Positions 45,899-54,640 of a stretch of DNA of 64,000 bases are shown here, one piece after another. The position numbers and the translations under genes were made by a program. The DNA comes from Flavobacterium frigoritolerans (GTDB taxonomy: Bacteria > Bacteroidota > Bacteroidia > Flavobacteriales > Flavobacteriaceae), in NCBI RefSeq assembly GCF_025847275.1, contig NZ_JAOZEV010000010.1, forward strand, positions 1 to 64,000, in the 5' to 3' direction. Positions within the stretch are counted from its first letter, which is position 1; the number at the start of each line of letters is the position of its first letter. The notes under the pieces were generated by a model. The model was not told the origin of the DNA. It saw only the letters and a program-made list of their open reading frames with translations, and made no database searches.

Positions 45899-46852
45899 AT
45901 GAAAAAGATTGCTTTATCCGCATTTGCAGCGCTGCTGCTATTCTCGTGTCAAAACAATGACCAAGCAGAATCTACAACTCCAGAAGCTTCAGCAATTACT
46001 CACCGTACTTGTGCATCTCAAGATGTTCTTGAAGCTCAATTAAAAGCTGATCCTACTTTGGCTATTAGAATGAATGAAATTGAAGCATTTACACAAAACA
46101 AAATACTAAGTGGTAAATTGGTAAATGGAAAAATTCAAATTCCTGTTGTAGTTAATGTATTATACAGAACTGCTGCAGAAAATATTTCTGATGCACAAAT
46201 CCAAACACAAATTGATGTCTTAAATAAAGATTTCAATGCTACTAACTCTGATTACGGAAACGTTCCTGCATTATTTGCTACTGTGAAAGCTAATGTTGGA
46301 ATTAGTTTTGTTTTAGATCAAATCATCAGAAAATCAACAACAAAAACCTCATGGGGAACTAATGATGCCATGAAAAAATCTGCTTCCGGTGGTCTTAACC
46401 CAACATCTCCAACTACAAAGCTTAACTTATGGGCTTGTAAAATTGGTGGAGGAATATTAGGTTATGCTCAATTTCCTGGTGGATCTAATGCTACAGATGG
46501 AGTTGTAATCGATTCTCAATATTTCGGACTATCTGGATCTGCTTCAGCTCCTTATAATTTAGGAAGAACTGGAACTCACGAAGTGGGTCACTGGATGAGC
46601 TTACGTCACATTTGGGGAGATTCTAATTGTGGAACCGATTTTATAAATGACACTCCTGTACATAATACCGCTAATTACGGTGTACCAGCATATCCTCATT
46701 ATAGCACTTGTACAGGAGCTCCTGTAGAAATGACTATGAACTACATGGATTATACTGACGATGCTGGAATGTATATGTTTACAGTAGATCAAAAAAACAA
46801 AATGGCTACCATATTCTTAACTGGTGGACCTAGAGCTTCTTTTGGCATCTAA
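45899..46852 (+). CDS. M43-family zinc metalloprotease (cytophagalysin/pappalysin-like)
   Basis: A 317-residue lipoprotein (acylated at Cys17, LFSCQNN) with a metzincin catalytic domain: the extended zinc motif HEVGHWMSLRH followed by IWGD, and the downstream methionine in the conserved MNYMDYTDD. Residues 70-170 form the M43 N-terminal domain (QIPVVVNVLYRTAAENISDAQIQTQIDVLNKDFNATN, described by its ends). Relatives digest extracellular proteins and are common in flavobacteria. It ends at the catalytic domain, without the C-terminal secretion tail of type IX substrates, so lipidation decides its location. It is monocistronic with a terminator. Confidence 0.92.
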   Translation: MKKIALSAFAALLLFSCQNNDQAESTTPEASAITHRTCASQDVLEAQLKADPTLAIRMNEIEAFTQNKILSGKLVNGKIQIPVVVNVLYRTAAENISDAQIQTQIDVLNKDFNATNSDYGNVPALFATVKANVGISFVLDQIIRKSTTKTSWGTNDAMKKSASGGLNPTSPTTKLNLWACKIGGGILGYAQFPGGSNATDGVVIDSQYFGLSGSASAPYNLGRTGTHEVGHWMSLRHIWGDSNCGTDFINDTPVHNTANYGVPAYPHYSTCTGAPVEMTMNYMDYTDDAGMYMFTVDQKNKMATIFLTGGPRASFGI

Positions 46853-46890
46853 AACTAAAACCCTATAAATTAACATGTTAATAATTATTA

Positions 46891-46920
46891 AAAGCGAGAT
46901 TTAAATATCTCGCTTTTTTT
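46891..46920 (+). terminator. Terminator of the M43 protease
   Basis: Ten-base arms (46891-46900 and 46907-46916) with a six-base loop, followed by T residues, 39 bases after the stop. Confidence 0.85.
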
Positions 46921-46982
46921 GGTTTATAAATGTAATCTTTCCCCCATTTTTTCTATATTTATGCTCTAAAGAAAGATAAACT

Positions 46983-48074
46983 ATGATTACATCTAAAGTA
47001 ATTTCAAACGGGATTTTAAGAGCTATCGCAACTATTTTGGGAGTATCACTAATTTTGTATTTTTTATATCAAATACAAACCGTAATAGTTTATTTATGCG
47101 TTTCTCTAATATTATGTTTAATAGCAAGCCCTTTTGTAAAATTCTTAAAAGAAAAATTAAAATTTAGCAGCTCATTTGCTGCTATAACGACTATTGTGTT
47201 CTTTATCTTATTAATGATTGGTTTTATTCTATTATTTGTTCCATTGATAATATCACAGGCAAATAATTTATCTCTTCTAGATACTGACAGTCTTCAAAAA
47301 CAATTTATATTAATCGAACGTGATTTTGAAAATTATTTCAACTTACAACACTTAGATTTTCAATCGCTATTAAAAAACTCAGAAATAACTTCTAAACTAG
47401 ACTTTAGCTATTTCACATCCTTTATTAACTCTGTTCTAAATACATTAGCAGGTTTTGGTATGGGATTAGTATCTGTATTTTTCATTACATTCTTCTTTAT
47501 TAAAGATCAAAACATATTTAAAGAAAACGCAAAAAGAATACTTCCTGATAATAATGAAGATAAAATCATTAACTCAATCACTAAAATAAACCATTTATTA
47601 ACACGCTATTTTATAGGCTTGTTGCTACAATTAACAGTTGTATTTATTCTATATTATATTGTACTTGTAATCTTTGGAAGCCAAAATGCATTTGTGATTG
47701 CTTTTTTATGTGCAGTACTAAATATCATTCCGTATGTAGGACCGATAATAGGAACAATCCTTGCAGCAATATTAACAATGTTGAGTTTAATTGGTGGCGA
47801 TTTTCAAACAGAAATTTTACCTAAAACTATATATATTGTAATTGGATTTTTATTGGTTCAGGCAATTGACAATAACATTAGCCAACCAATTATTTCATCA
47901 AAAAGTGTAAATTCGCACCCGTTAGAAATATTTCTGATTACTTTAATTAGCGGAATAACTTTTGGAATCGTAGGAATGATTATTGCTATTCCATTTTATA
48001 CTTGCCTAAAAGTAATCGCCAAAGAATTTTTCCCTAACAATAAAGTTGTTATTGTACTAACTGAAAAAATATAA
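46983..48074 (+). CDS. AI-2E family transporter
   Basis: A 363-residue inner-membrane protein with about seven or eight hydrophobic segments in the AI-2E (formerly PerM/YdiK-like) pattern: paired helices at the N terminus, an extended amphipathic part at about 100-140, and the conserved NIIPYVGPIIGTILAAI followed by QAIDNNISQPIISSKSVNSHPL. Members include putative autoinducer-2 exporters and Na+/H+ antiporters; substrates are mostly unproven. The next gene starts 2 bases after its stop, so they are co-transcribed. Confidence 0.9.
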   Translation: MITSKVISNGILRAIATILGVSLILYFLYQIQTVIVYLCVSLILCLIASPFVKFLKEKLKFSSSFAAITTIVFFILLMIGFILLFVPLIISQANNLSLLDTDSLQKQFILIERDFENYFNLQHLDFQSLLKNSEITSKLDFSYFTSFINSVLNTLAGFGMGLVSVFFITFFFIKDQNIFKENAKRILPDNNEDKIINSITKINHLLTRYFIGLLLQLTVVFILYYIVLVIFGSQNAFVIAFLCAVLNIIPYVGPIIGTILAAILTMLSLIGGDFQTEILPKTIYIVIGFLLVQAIDNNISQPIISSKSVNSHPLEIFLITLISGITFGIVGMIIAIPFYTCLKVIAKEFFPNNKVVIVLTEKI

Positions 48075-48076
48075 CC

Positions 48077-49255
48077 TTGAATATAGCCCTTTTACATCAT
48101 TCTGTTCAGGATTTTATAAATAAAAAAGTAAATGAATCTATTTCAAAATTAGCACTTCAGAAAAATCCTTTCCCAGAGATTGAGTGGATTGCTATTTTAA
48201 ATCAGATTGAGGCTAAAACAAAAGCAAAAGATAAATTACCAACTTGGTTTGCTACCGAAAATATACTTTATCCAAGTAAAATTTCGGTAGAACAAACCTC
48301 TTCTGAGAAAACAGCACAATATAAAGCCAATTTAGTATCGGGAGATAGTTTAATCGACTTAACTGGTGGTTTTGGTGTTGATGATTATTATTTCTCCAAA
48401 AAAATAAAAAGTGTAGTACATTGTGAGATAAACCCAGATCTATCAGCAATTGTACAACATAATTTCAAACAGTTAAGTATCAATAATTGTATCTGTTATC
48501 CTGAAGATAGTTTTGAGGTTTTAAAAAATCTAAATAAAAAATGGGACTGGATTTATATTGATCCTTCCAGACGAAACGATGCCAAAGGCAAAGTATTCAT
48601 GCTAAAGGATTGTTTGCCAAATGTTCCTGATTTATTAGATTTTTATTTTAAAAACTCTAATTCTATTTTAATAAAAACAGCTCCTTTATTAGATATTTCT
48701 GCTGGACTTTCGGAATTAAAAAATGTAAAAAATATTCATATAATTGCTCTCGAAAACGAGGTTAAGGAATTGCTGTGGGAAATTCATAAAGACTACTCTG
48801 GAAAAACAACACTCAAAACAGCTAATATTTTAAAGGATAGAACTGAAACTTTTGAATTTGTACTAAATGAAGAACCTGAATTTGTAAGCTACAATTTTCC
48901 CCATAAATACTTATACGAGCCTAACAGCGCAATTATGAAATCGGGAGGGTTTGATGAAGTAAGTTCTTTTTATAAAATAGATAAGCTACACAAACATTCT
49001 CATTTATATACTTCTGACGATTTAATTACATTTCCTGGAAGAACATTTGAGATTCAAGAAGCCATTTCGTACACCAAAAATGAAATGAAACTCCACCTTT
49101 TCAATCAACAAGCTAATATCACTACTCGAAATTTCCCTGATAACGTAGAAACCATCCGAAAAAAATGGAAAATAAAAGATGGAGGAAATTTGTATTGTTT
49201 TTTTACAACTGATAGAAATGACAATAAAATAGTTTTAATTTGTAAAAAAATATAA
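48077..49255 (+). CDS. Class I SAM-dependent methyltransferase with THUMP-like domain
   Basis: A 392-residue cytosolic protein read from a TTG start 2 bases after the AI-2E gene. The methyltransferase core is visible as motif I DLTGGFGVDDYYFSKK, acidic strand VVHCEINPDLSA and the catalytic-type WIYIDPSRRNDAKGK with DPSRR, near residues 165-175. The C-terminal part fits the THUMP-like domain seen in this Bacteroidota family (PGRTFEIQEAISYTKNEMK). An RNA substrate is likely but not shown. Confidence 0.85.
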   Translation: MNIALLHHSVQDFINKKVNESISKLALQKNPFPEIEWIAILNQIEAKTKAKDKLPTWFATENILYPSKISVEQTSSEKTAQYKANLVSGDSLIDLTGGFGVDDYYFSKKIKSVVHCEINPDLSAIVQHNFKQLSINNCICYPEDSFEVLKNLNKKWDWIYIDPSRRNDAKGKVFMLKDCLPNVPDLLDFYFKNSNSILIKTAPLLDISAGLSELKNVKNIHIIALENEVKELLWEIHKDYSGKTTLKTANILKDRTETFEFVLNEEPEFVSYNFPHKYLYEPNSAIMKSGGFDEVSSFYKIDKLHKHSHLYTSDDLITFPGRTFEIQEAISYTKNEMKLHLFNQQANITTRNFPDNVETIRKKWKIKDGGNLYCFFTTDRNDNKIVLICKKI

Positions 49256-49259
49256 TAAA

Positions 49260-49826
49260 ATGAAACAACTAATTACTTTAACTTTTTTCTTATTAACATT
49301 TAATTTATTTGCACAAAAAGATTGTGAATACAGTGTAAACGTTACCGATTCTTTAGGAACTTACAAATCCACAAAAGAAATAATGATTTCTGAAAAAAAC
49401 TTTGCGGGAACGGCGAGTTATATCTTTTTTTCTTTGGCACAAACTGATGGTTTACCAACTCTGAATGTTCAAATGATTAAAAAAAGCAAAGATTTTACAA
49501 AAGCAAATTGCTTTGATAAAAATTCAAAACTATATATACAACTAAGCAACGGAAAAATAGTTACTTTAATTCATATTGATCAGGAAAGTTGCGGAACATT
49601 AATTCGTGATGACAAAGGATTTGATAATCGTGTAAACACAGGTATTTTTATGTTTATGAAAGATAATTTTGAGGATTTAAAGAAATCTCCTATCTCGATG
49701 ATTCGTATTAAATACTTAACTGATACCGAAGACTACGTTCTAAAAAGAGAATTCACATCGGAACTAGACAACAAAGTATATCGTCCTGATAATTATTTTA
49801 TTGAGAACATAAAATGTGTAGAGTAA
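49260..49826 (+). CDS. Exported protein of unknown function
   Basis: 188 residues with a signal peptide cleaved near FAQ (about residue 18). No named domain was recognised. It starts KDCEYSVNVTDSLGTYKST and contains two spaced cysteine segments (KANCFDKNSK, ESCGTLIRDDKG); the first and last cysteines may form disulfides. It follows the methyltransferase by 4 bases and ends 2 bases from the convergent dipeptidase gene. Probably periplasmic. Confidence 0.7.
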   Translation: MKQLITLTFFLLTFNLFAQKDCEYSVNVTDSLGTYKSTKEIMISEKNFAGTASYIFFSLAQTDGLPTLNVQMIKKSKDFTKANCFDKNSKLYIQLSNGKIVTLIHIDQESCGTLIRDDKGFDNRVNTGIFMFMKDNFEDLKKSPISMIRIKYLTDTEDYVLKREFTSELDNKVYRPDNYFIENIKCVE

Positions 49827-49828
49827 AC

Positions 49829-50482
49829 TTAATCACAATTCCATTTGGTATTTGAGACTTTATCGTTTAAACCTGCTTTTAAATTATAATGCCACCACTC
49901 CGAATCAAAAGAATTAAAATTATTTTTTATCATTATTTTTTTCAATAATTGTCGGTTAGCCTTAATGGTATCTGACAAATTCATATAGTTGTGACTGGCT
50001 TCTTTTCCAAAAAAATCAAAAGAAGTTCCCATATCCAATTCCTTACCATTACGATCAACAAGCGTAATATCAACGGCTCCTCCTCTATTATGGATGGAGC
50101 CTTTTTTTGGATCTGCAACATATTTAGGATTAGAAACTATTTCCCACATCCTTTTTTGGATAAATAAAGGCCTGTAACAATCAAACAACTTTATTTTATA
50201 TCCTTTCTTCATAAAACTTTTATTAGCCTCTACTAATGCTTTAACTGTTTTTAACCTCAAAAAACATTCAGCACAATCATATACTTTTGCTTTAAGAAAA
50301 TTATCTTCTGTGGCATATTTCATATCATACACAAAATCATTGCTATAATCTTTTAAATTAACAAAGGTTGTATCTGCAATTACCTGATCAATATTACTTG
50401 CATTTATCTCATTTTGGGCATTTATAGAAGTTATTCCCTGAATAAAGAATAGAAGTAATAAAGTTCTGTTGAATTTTGGCAT
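49829..50482 (-). CDS. M15 D-alanyl-D-alanine dipeptidase (VanX/DdpX type)
   Basis: A 217-residue exported zinc peptidase that splits D-Ala-D-Ala, used in peptidoglycan turnover or to recycle cell-wall dipeptides. Zinc ligands are in SIHNRGGAVDITLV (SxHxxGxAxD) and the catalytic EWWHYNLK (ExxH). DCYRPLFIQKRMWE and NYATEDNF-like YATEDNFLKAKVY segments are those of the VanX family. A signal peptide covers about residues 1-23. No vanH or vanA ligase is nearby, so it is not part of a glycopeptide-resistance cluster. It is convergent with, and 2 bases from, the exported protein gene. Confidence 0.9.
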   Translation of the reverse strand: MPKFNRTLLLLFFIQGITSINAQNEINASNIDQVIADTTFVNLKDYSNDFVYDMKYATEDNFLKAKVYDCAECFLRLKTVKALVEANKSFMKKGYKIKLFDCYRPLFIQKRMWEIVSNPKYVADPKKGSIHNRGGAVDITLVDRNGKELDMGTSFDFFGKEASHNYMNLSDTIKANRQLLKKIMIKNNFNSFDSEWWHYNLKAGLNDKVSNTKWNCD

Positions 50483-50631
50483 GAAATTGGCATTTTAGAT
50501 TGTACATTTTTCTCAAAAGTAAATATAGACAATAAATAAATCGAAACTAAAATTGAAGCTCACTTCATTCGATTAAATTTATTCTTAAAACAGCTTTTAA
50601 AACTATCGTATAAATCAAAAAACAGTTCATT

Positions 50632-51213
50632 ATGAAAAGATTTACTTTGTTATTATTTATCCTCCCATTTTTAGGAATCGCTCAAGAAATAAGCCATTCT
50701 GAACCTTCACAATTTATCGAGAAAGCTGGTTCTGTTCAAATTAATTTGGTCGAAAGCGAAAAGACTATTTTTAAATCTGGACTTGGAGAAACTGTATCAT
50801 TTTATCCGGCGGAGATTATTGATTTGAATCAAAATCAAAATCAAAAAAAAATAAGCGGAATAGAGGTTGAAAGTACTTTTATCACAAAACAATATCAAAA
50901 TAAACAAGACCAATTTACCAAAGAAACCGCATGGATAGGTATTGATGAAATTCCAGGATTAATCAACTGGTTTGAAAGTTATATAATTCCAAATTTATCT
51001 AATCCTACTGGGACGAAAAAGACAGTAAAATATATCTTTAACACTAAAGAAATCCAATTTAAGTTTGATGTTTATAATACGACTCAAACTTTTACTATTA
51101 CAGTAAAAAACACAAATTATAAAGATAAGTACTTTTGGACAGAGTCACGTACAAAAGACATTCCAAGCATTTTAAAGACACTTAAATACATGCAGATGAA
51201 AACTCTAAACTAA
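50632..51213 (+). CDS. Exported protein of unknown function
   Basis: 193 residues with a signal peptide ending near GIAQ (about 17). No domain was recognised. The rest is rich in beta-prone and Gln/Lys/Asn-rich segments, with NQNQNQKKISGIEVE near the middle and a final KTLKYMQMKTLN. It stands alone and divergent from the dipeptidase gene, 149 bases away, and could be periplasmic. Confidence 0.7.
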   Translation: MKRFTLLLFILPFLGIAQEISHSEPSQFIEKAGSVQINLVESEKTIFKSGLGETVSFYPAEIIDLNQNQNQKKISGIEVESTFITKQYQNKQDQFTKETAWIGIDEIPGLINWFESYIIPNLSNPTGTKKTVKYIFNTKEIQFKFDVYNTTQTFTITVKNTNYKDKYFWTESRTKDIPSILKTLKYMQMKTLN

Positions 51214-51238
51214 TTTATTATTCAATTAAAAAATTAAC

Positions 51239-51312
51239 CATATAAATGATGTAAACTCATTTAAGTTTTACATTGATTAATCACACTTCTGTTTTCTTAC
51301 ATCATTTATATG
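51239..51312. repeat. 16-base perfect inverted repeat between convergent genes
   Basis: CATATAAATGATGTAA (51239-51254) and its exact complement (51297-51312) are separated by 42 bases, which contain a further AAACT/AGTTT pair. It lies between the stops of a plus-strand exported-protein gene and a minus-strand AHSA1 gene. There is no T run, so it is not a classical terminator. Confidence 0.6.
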
Positions 51313-51332
51313 CTCAAAATAATTCTTTTAAA

Positions 51333-51794
51333 TTATTTACTATCTACTTCCTCTTTCGGGTTTGGCTGTCCTTTACCTGTCGTAATTAAATTGTATAAGC
51401 TATTTTGTATGTAATTTGTCCATGCATTAAAGCATATATCGTAACATTCATAATCAGGAACTAATCCCTGATGTGTTAAACGAACTTCTGTTTTATTTCC
51501 TTTTTCATTAATTTCAAAAATAACTTTTGTATCTATCCATTCCCTTTTATCTGTAGTAAAATTAAAATCATTTTCTAAAACATGCCAAACTACTTTTTTA
51601 TTGGGAATAACTTCTACTAATTTCATTTTACAGATATGAACATCTTTATAATGATACTTAAATACATCACCCTGTTTTGCTGTTCCTCCTTCTATTTCTT
51701 CCGACCACCATCCGCGAACATTAGTTATAGCATCAAATGCTTCTTTAGGGCTTTGGTCTACCAAAATACTTGTGGTAAAATCTTGATTATCCAT
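51333..51794 (-). CDS. SRPBCC/AHSA1-family ligand-binding protein
   Basis: A 153-residue cytosolic protein with the START-like AHSA1 fold: FTTSILVDQSPKEAFDAITN (first strand and helix), RGWWSEEIEGGT (tryptophan-rich turn), then KKVVWHVLENDF, KTEVRLTHQGLVPDYE and CFNAWTNYIQNSLYNLITTG as the C-terminal helix. Members bind small hydrophobic ligands or Hsp90; function is not predictable here. It follows the MFS gene by 110 bases on the same strand. Confidence 0.85.
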   Translation of the reverse strand: MDNQDFTTSILVDQSPKEAFDAITNVRGWWSEEIEGGTAKQGDVFKYHYKDVHICKMKLVEVIPNKKVVWHVLENDFNFTTDKREWIDTKVIFEINEKGNKTEVRLTHQGLVPDYECYDICFNAWTNYIQNSLYNLITTGKGQPNPKEEVDSK

Positions 51795-51904
51795 AATTTT
51801 GATTATTAAAAAATTAAAACCTTATTTAAACAAAACAAAGTTAACAATCTCACTTACAATAAAGAGGGAGTAAAACAGACTTTTACAGGGCTAATTAGGA
51901 CATT

Positions 51905-53428
51905 TTAATTATTCTTTTCTTTTGGTAAAATGAATACCAAAATAATGGCTAAAATTGCTAAAACAGTTCCTGCCAGAACTAAAACGACATCATGTGCATC
52001 TTTAAAAGCTGTCATTGCCGCTTTCTTAATTATCTCGCCTTTTTCTCCTCCCAACTCATTAGCAACAATCATTGCATCGCCAATTGAATTATTTACCTGC
52101 TTTGGAAGTTCTTTTAACAATTCATCACTAACAACAAACTTTTTAATAAAAATCTGAGAGAGTATAATTCCAAAAAAAGTAATTCCTAATCCAGTACCTA
52201 ATTCATAAGAAATAGATTCCATTGAACCAGCCATTCCCGCTTTATCAAGTGGTGCAGCAGACATTATAGCAGTTGTTCCCGCTATTAATACTACTCCTAG
52301 ACTAAATCCTAAAACTATCGACCAGAACAACAAACTAGCTGTAAATGAACTAAAGTCTAATTGGCTTAACATAAAGAATGATAACGACGATAAAGACAAT
52401 ACTGTAATTATAAGATTCTTAAAACCAATTTTACTCAATATTGAACCTGTTAACGGCCCCGCTACTGCAGAAGAAGCTACAAATGGCAACATGAACAGTC
52501 CCGCATCTATCGGGCTCCTCTTATGTACAAATTGAAGTTCTTGTGCTAATAAAAACTCAAAACCTACAATAACTGCCATCGGTACAAAACAAAGTAACAT
52601 ACCTAACAAGATTCTTCTGTCTTGCAACAATTCCATATCTATCATTGGGGAAGATGAAATCTTCTGCTTTTTAAAAAACAATCTCAAAAAGATAAATCCA
52701 ACTATTCCAATAACAATACTGATCCATAAAGGATGATCTTCTTTAAAAATAGTTTTAACACCATAAACAAATAGAATCACGCCAACTAACACTAAAGCTG
52801 CATCTATTAATACCCATGGTTTATCTGGGCTCGAAATCCCTTTGGGTACACCAATCCATATCAAGGGAATAACGATTAAAATTAGTGGAAGATTTATTAA
52901 AAACACAGCTCCCCACCAATAATGTTCTACAATAATTCCACCAAGAACAGGTCCTACTGCAGCACCTGCTGTTCCTACTGCTGCCCAAATTCCTAATGCA
53001 GTACCTCGTTTTGCTTCGTTTGCAAAAGTTTGACTTATTATAGCAAGAGTTACTGGCATAATCATCGAACCTCCTAAAGCCAAAAGCGCTCGGGACAGTA
53101 TTAAATAAATCGGTGCTGAAGAAAATCCGGCCAAAAATGAAGCTATCCCAAATATAGTTAAACCAAATAGCAGTACTTTTTTATGTCCTATTTTGTCTCC
53201 TAGAATTCCCATAGGCAATAATAAACCTGCCATAATAAGCGGGTAAATATCTATAATCCACAATACTTCATTTCCCGATGCTCCTAATGATAATGTAAGC
53301 GTAGGAATAGCAACATGTAATATAGTAGCATCAATCGTTACAGGAATAAGTGCAACGATAATTATAGCTAGTATGAGCCATTCATTTTTCACATTTATAC
53401 TTTCTTCTGATGTTTTTTCTAACTTCAT
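51905..53428 (-). CDS. DHA2-type MFS multidrug efflux transporter
   Basis: A 507-residue inner-membrane proton antiporter with about fourteen hydrophobic segments, the hallmark of the QacA/DHA2 group. Motif A is GILGDKIGHKKVL near residue 75-87 and the antiporter motif C is GAAVGPVLGG (about 154-163). WIIDIYPLIMAGLLLP matches the first extramembrane signature. A regulator gene of the usual TetR or MarR type is not adjacent; the AHSA1 gene follows downstream. Exported compounds are unknown. Confidence 0.9.
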   Translation of the reverse strand: MKLEKTSEESINVKNEWLILAIIIVALIPVTIDATILHVAIPTLTLSLGASGNEVLWIIDIYPLIMAGLLLPMGILGDKIGHKKVLLFGLTIFGIASFLAGFSSAPIYLILSRALLALGGSMIMPVTLAIISQTFANEAKRGTALGIWAAVGTAGAAVGPVLGGIIVEHYWWGAVFLINLPLILIVIPLIWIGVPKGISSPDKPWVLIDAALVLVGVILFVYGVKTIFKEDHPLWISIVIGIVGFIFLRLFFKKQKISSSPMIDMELLQDRRILLGMLLCFVPMAVIVGFEFLLAQELQFVHKRSPIDAGLFMLPFVASSAVAGPLTGSILSKIGFKNLIITVLSLSSLSFFMLSQLDFSSFTASLLFWSIVLGFSLGVVLIAGTTAIMSAAPLDKAGMAGSMESISYELGTGLGITFFGIILSQIFIKKFVVSDELLKELPKQVNNSIGDAMIVANELGGEKGEIIKKAAMTAFKDAHDVVLVLAGTVLAILAIILVFILPKEKNN

Positions 53429-53561
53429 CTCTCTAATTAATTATATCATTACTCTACAAAGTAACCCTAAAATCTACTACACTAAAAAGTAAACGATATT
53501 ATTTCTATAATAAAATTACACTATAAATAGGTTAGTCAATCATAAATCACTCGTTATAAAG

Positions 53562-53587
53562 AAAAACCCACTCAATTGAGTGGGCTT
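53562..53587 (-). terminator. Terminator of the propeller lipoprotein gene
   Basis: A perfect 18-base palindrome CCCACTCAATTGAGTGGG (53567-53584) with a minus-strand T run. The core CCACTCAATTGAGTGG is the same as in the tRNA-Arg terminators at 62.5 kb. Confidence 0.8.
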
Positions 53588-53618
53588 AAACGTAAATTTT
53601 TCTAATAAGGCAACAGTT

Positions 53619-54626
53619 CTATCTTTGTTCTGTTATCGCAGATTTATTAAGTTTAATAACTCTTATTTTTTTGTTTGTATTGTCCGATAAAAAAAGACGA
53701 TCGTTAAGCTGTGCTACACTTACAATATTTCCGAAGTTATTTTGTCCCATAATATCTGAAGCATTTACTCTTGGATTGTAAATTTTATCCATAAATTCTC
53801 TTCTAGGATAAATACGCAAATAATTTAAATCTTTAACATTTTCTGAAGTAATAGCCCAATCAGCGCTAATAGCTAATGCTAAAGGTTTAGCTTCTTCAAA
53901 AGGAATTACGCTCGGCGCTATAGGAGCTTTAAGCGAAGATGCAGCATTAGCACGAATACCTGCAATATTGTAATACAAATACCCCTTTGCGTTTCTTCCT
54001 GCTACAACTAAATTTCCATCAGCAACATCCATTGAATAAACTTCATCAAATCCTTTTAAAGTATTTAATTTGGCAATAGGAGCTAAATTCCATTCACTTT
54101 TATCTGTAATTTGAGATACTAAAAAAACTTTAATACTAGTTTCTTTTTCTTTAACGAATACTAATCCGTCTTTTACTACAACTCCAAAAACGTGAACAAA
54201 AGTATTCCACCATTGACCATTTCCTACTGTACTAATTCCTGCATTAGTAACTTCATCAATAACAAAAAGTCTAGACTCGACACTACCAATATAAATTCTG
54301 CCATTATCTACACATACAGAAGAAAGTTGCGTTAGCGGAATAGTGGTACTTCCTTTAGTATAATTTGAAATTGTTTTTATATGAGTCAATGTTTGAGTAT
54401 TAAAAACCTCAAGTACATCTCCATTACAAACATATAATTTATCATTTGCTACAGCTATACCTTTAGGGTTCAATGTTCCTTTTCCATCTCCAATCTGACT
54501 TGAAGTAATTGTTCCTTCATCAGTAGGAAAATAATAATTATGATTTGGAGAAGTTCCATCGAAAGAATCTTTGCTGCAATTTGTAAAAACACAAAGTAAC
54601 AGTATAAAAAAAGCTATTTTATTCAT
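53619..54626 (-). CDS. Beta-propeller surface lipoprotein
   Basis: From the MNKIAFF start (335 residues) the product is a lipoprotein, acylated at Cys17 followed by SKDS, the kind of residues that mark surface-exposed lipoproteins in flavobacteria. The body has repeats such as PKGIAVANDKLYVCNG, LSSVCVDNGRIYIGS and VKDGLVFVKEKETS, each a propeller blade, suggesting an NHL/YVTN-like fold of six or so blades. It is 14 bases after the HEYSH peptidase gene and is likely co-transcribed; the two probably act together on the outer membrane. Ligand unknown. Confidence 0.8.
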   Translation of the reverse strand: MNKIAFFILLLCVFTNCSKDSFDGTSPNHNYYFPTDEGTITSSQIGDGKGTLNPKGIAVANDKLYVCNGDVLEVFNTQTLTHIKTISNYTKGSTTIPLTQLSSVCVDNGRIYIGSVESRLFVIDEVTNAGISTVGNGQWWNTFVHVFGVVVKDGLVFVKEKETSIKVFLVSQITDKSEWNLAPIAKLNTLKGFDEVYSMDVADGNLVVAGRNAKGYLYYNIAGIRANAASSLKAPIAPSVIPFEEAKPLALAISADWAITSENVKDLNYLRIYPRREFMDKIYNPRVNASDIMGQNNFGNIVSVAQLNDRLFLSDNTNKKIRVIKLNKSAITEQR

Positions 54627-54640
54627 TTTAATTTTATTTA

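Noticed and set aside
49829..50482. Vancomycin-resistance cluster because of the VanX-type dipeptidase.
   Set aside because: No vanH, vanA/B ligase or vanRS-type genes nearby; stand-alone dipeptidases are common.
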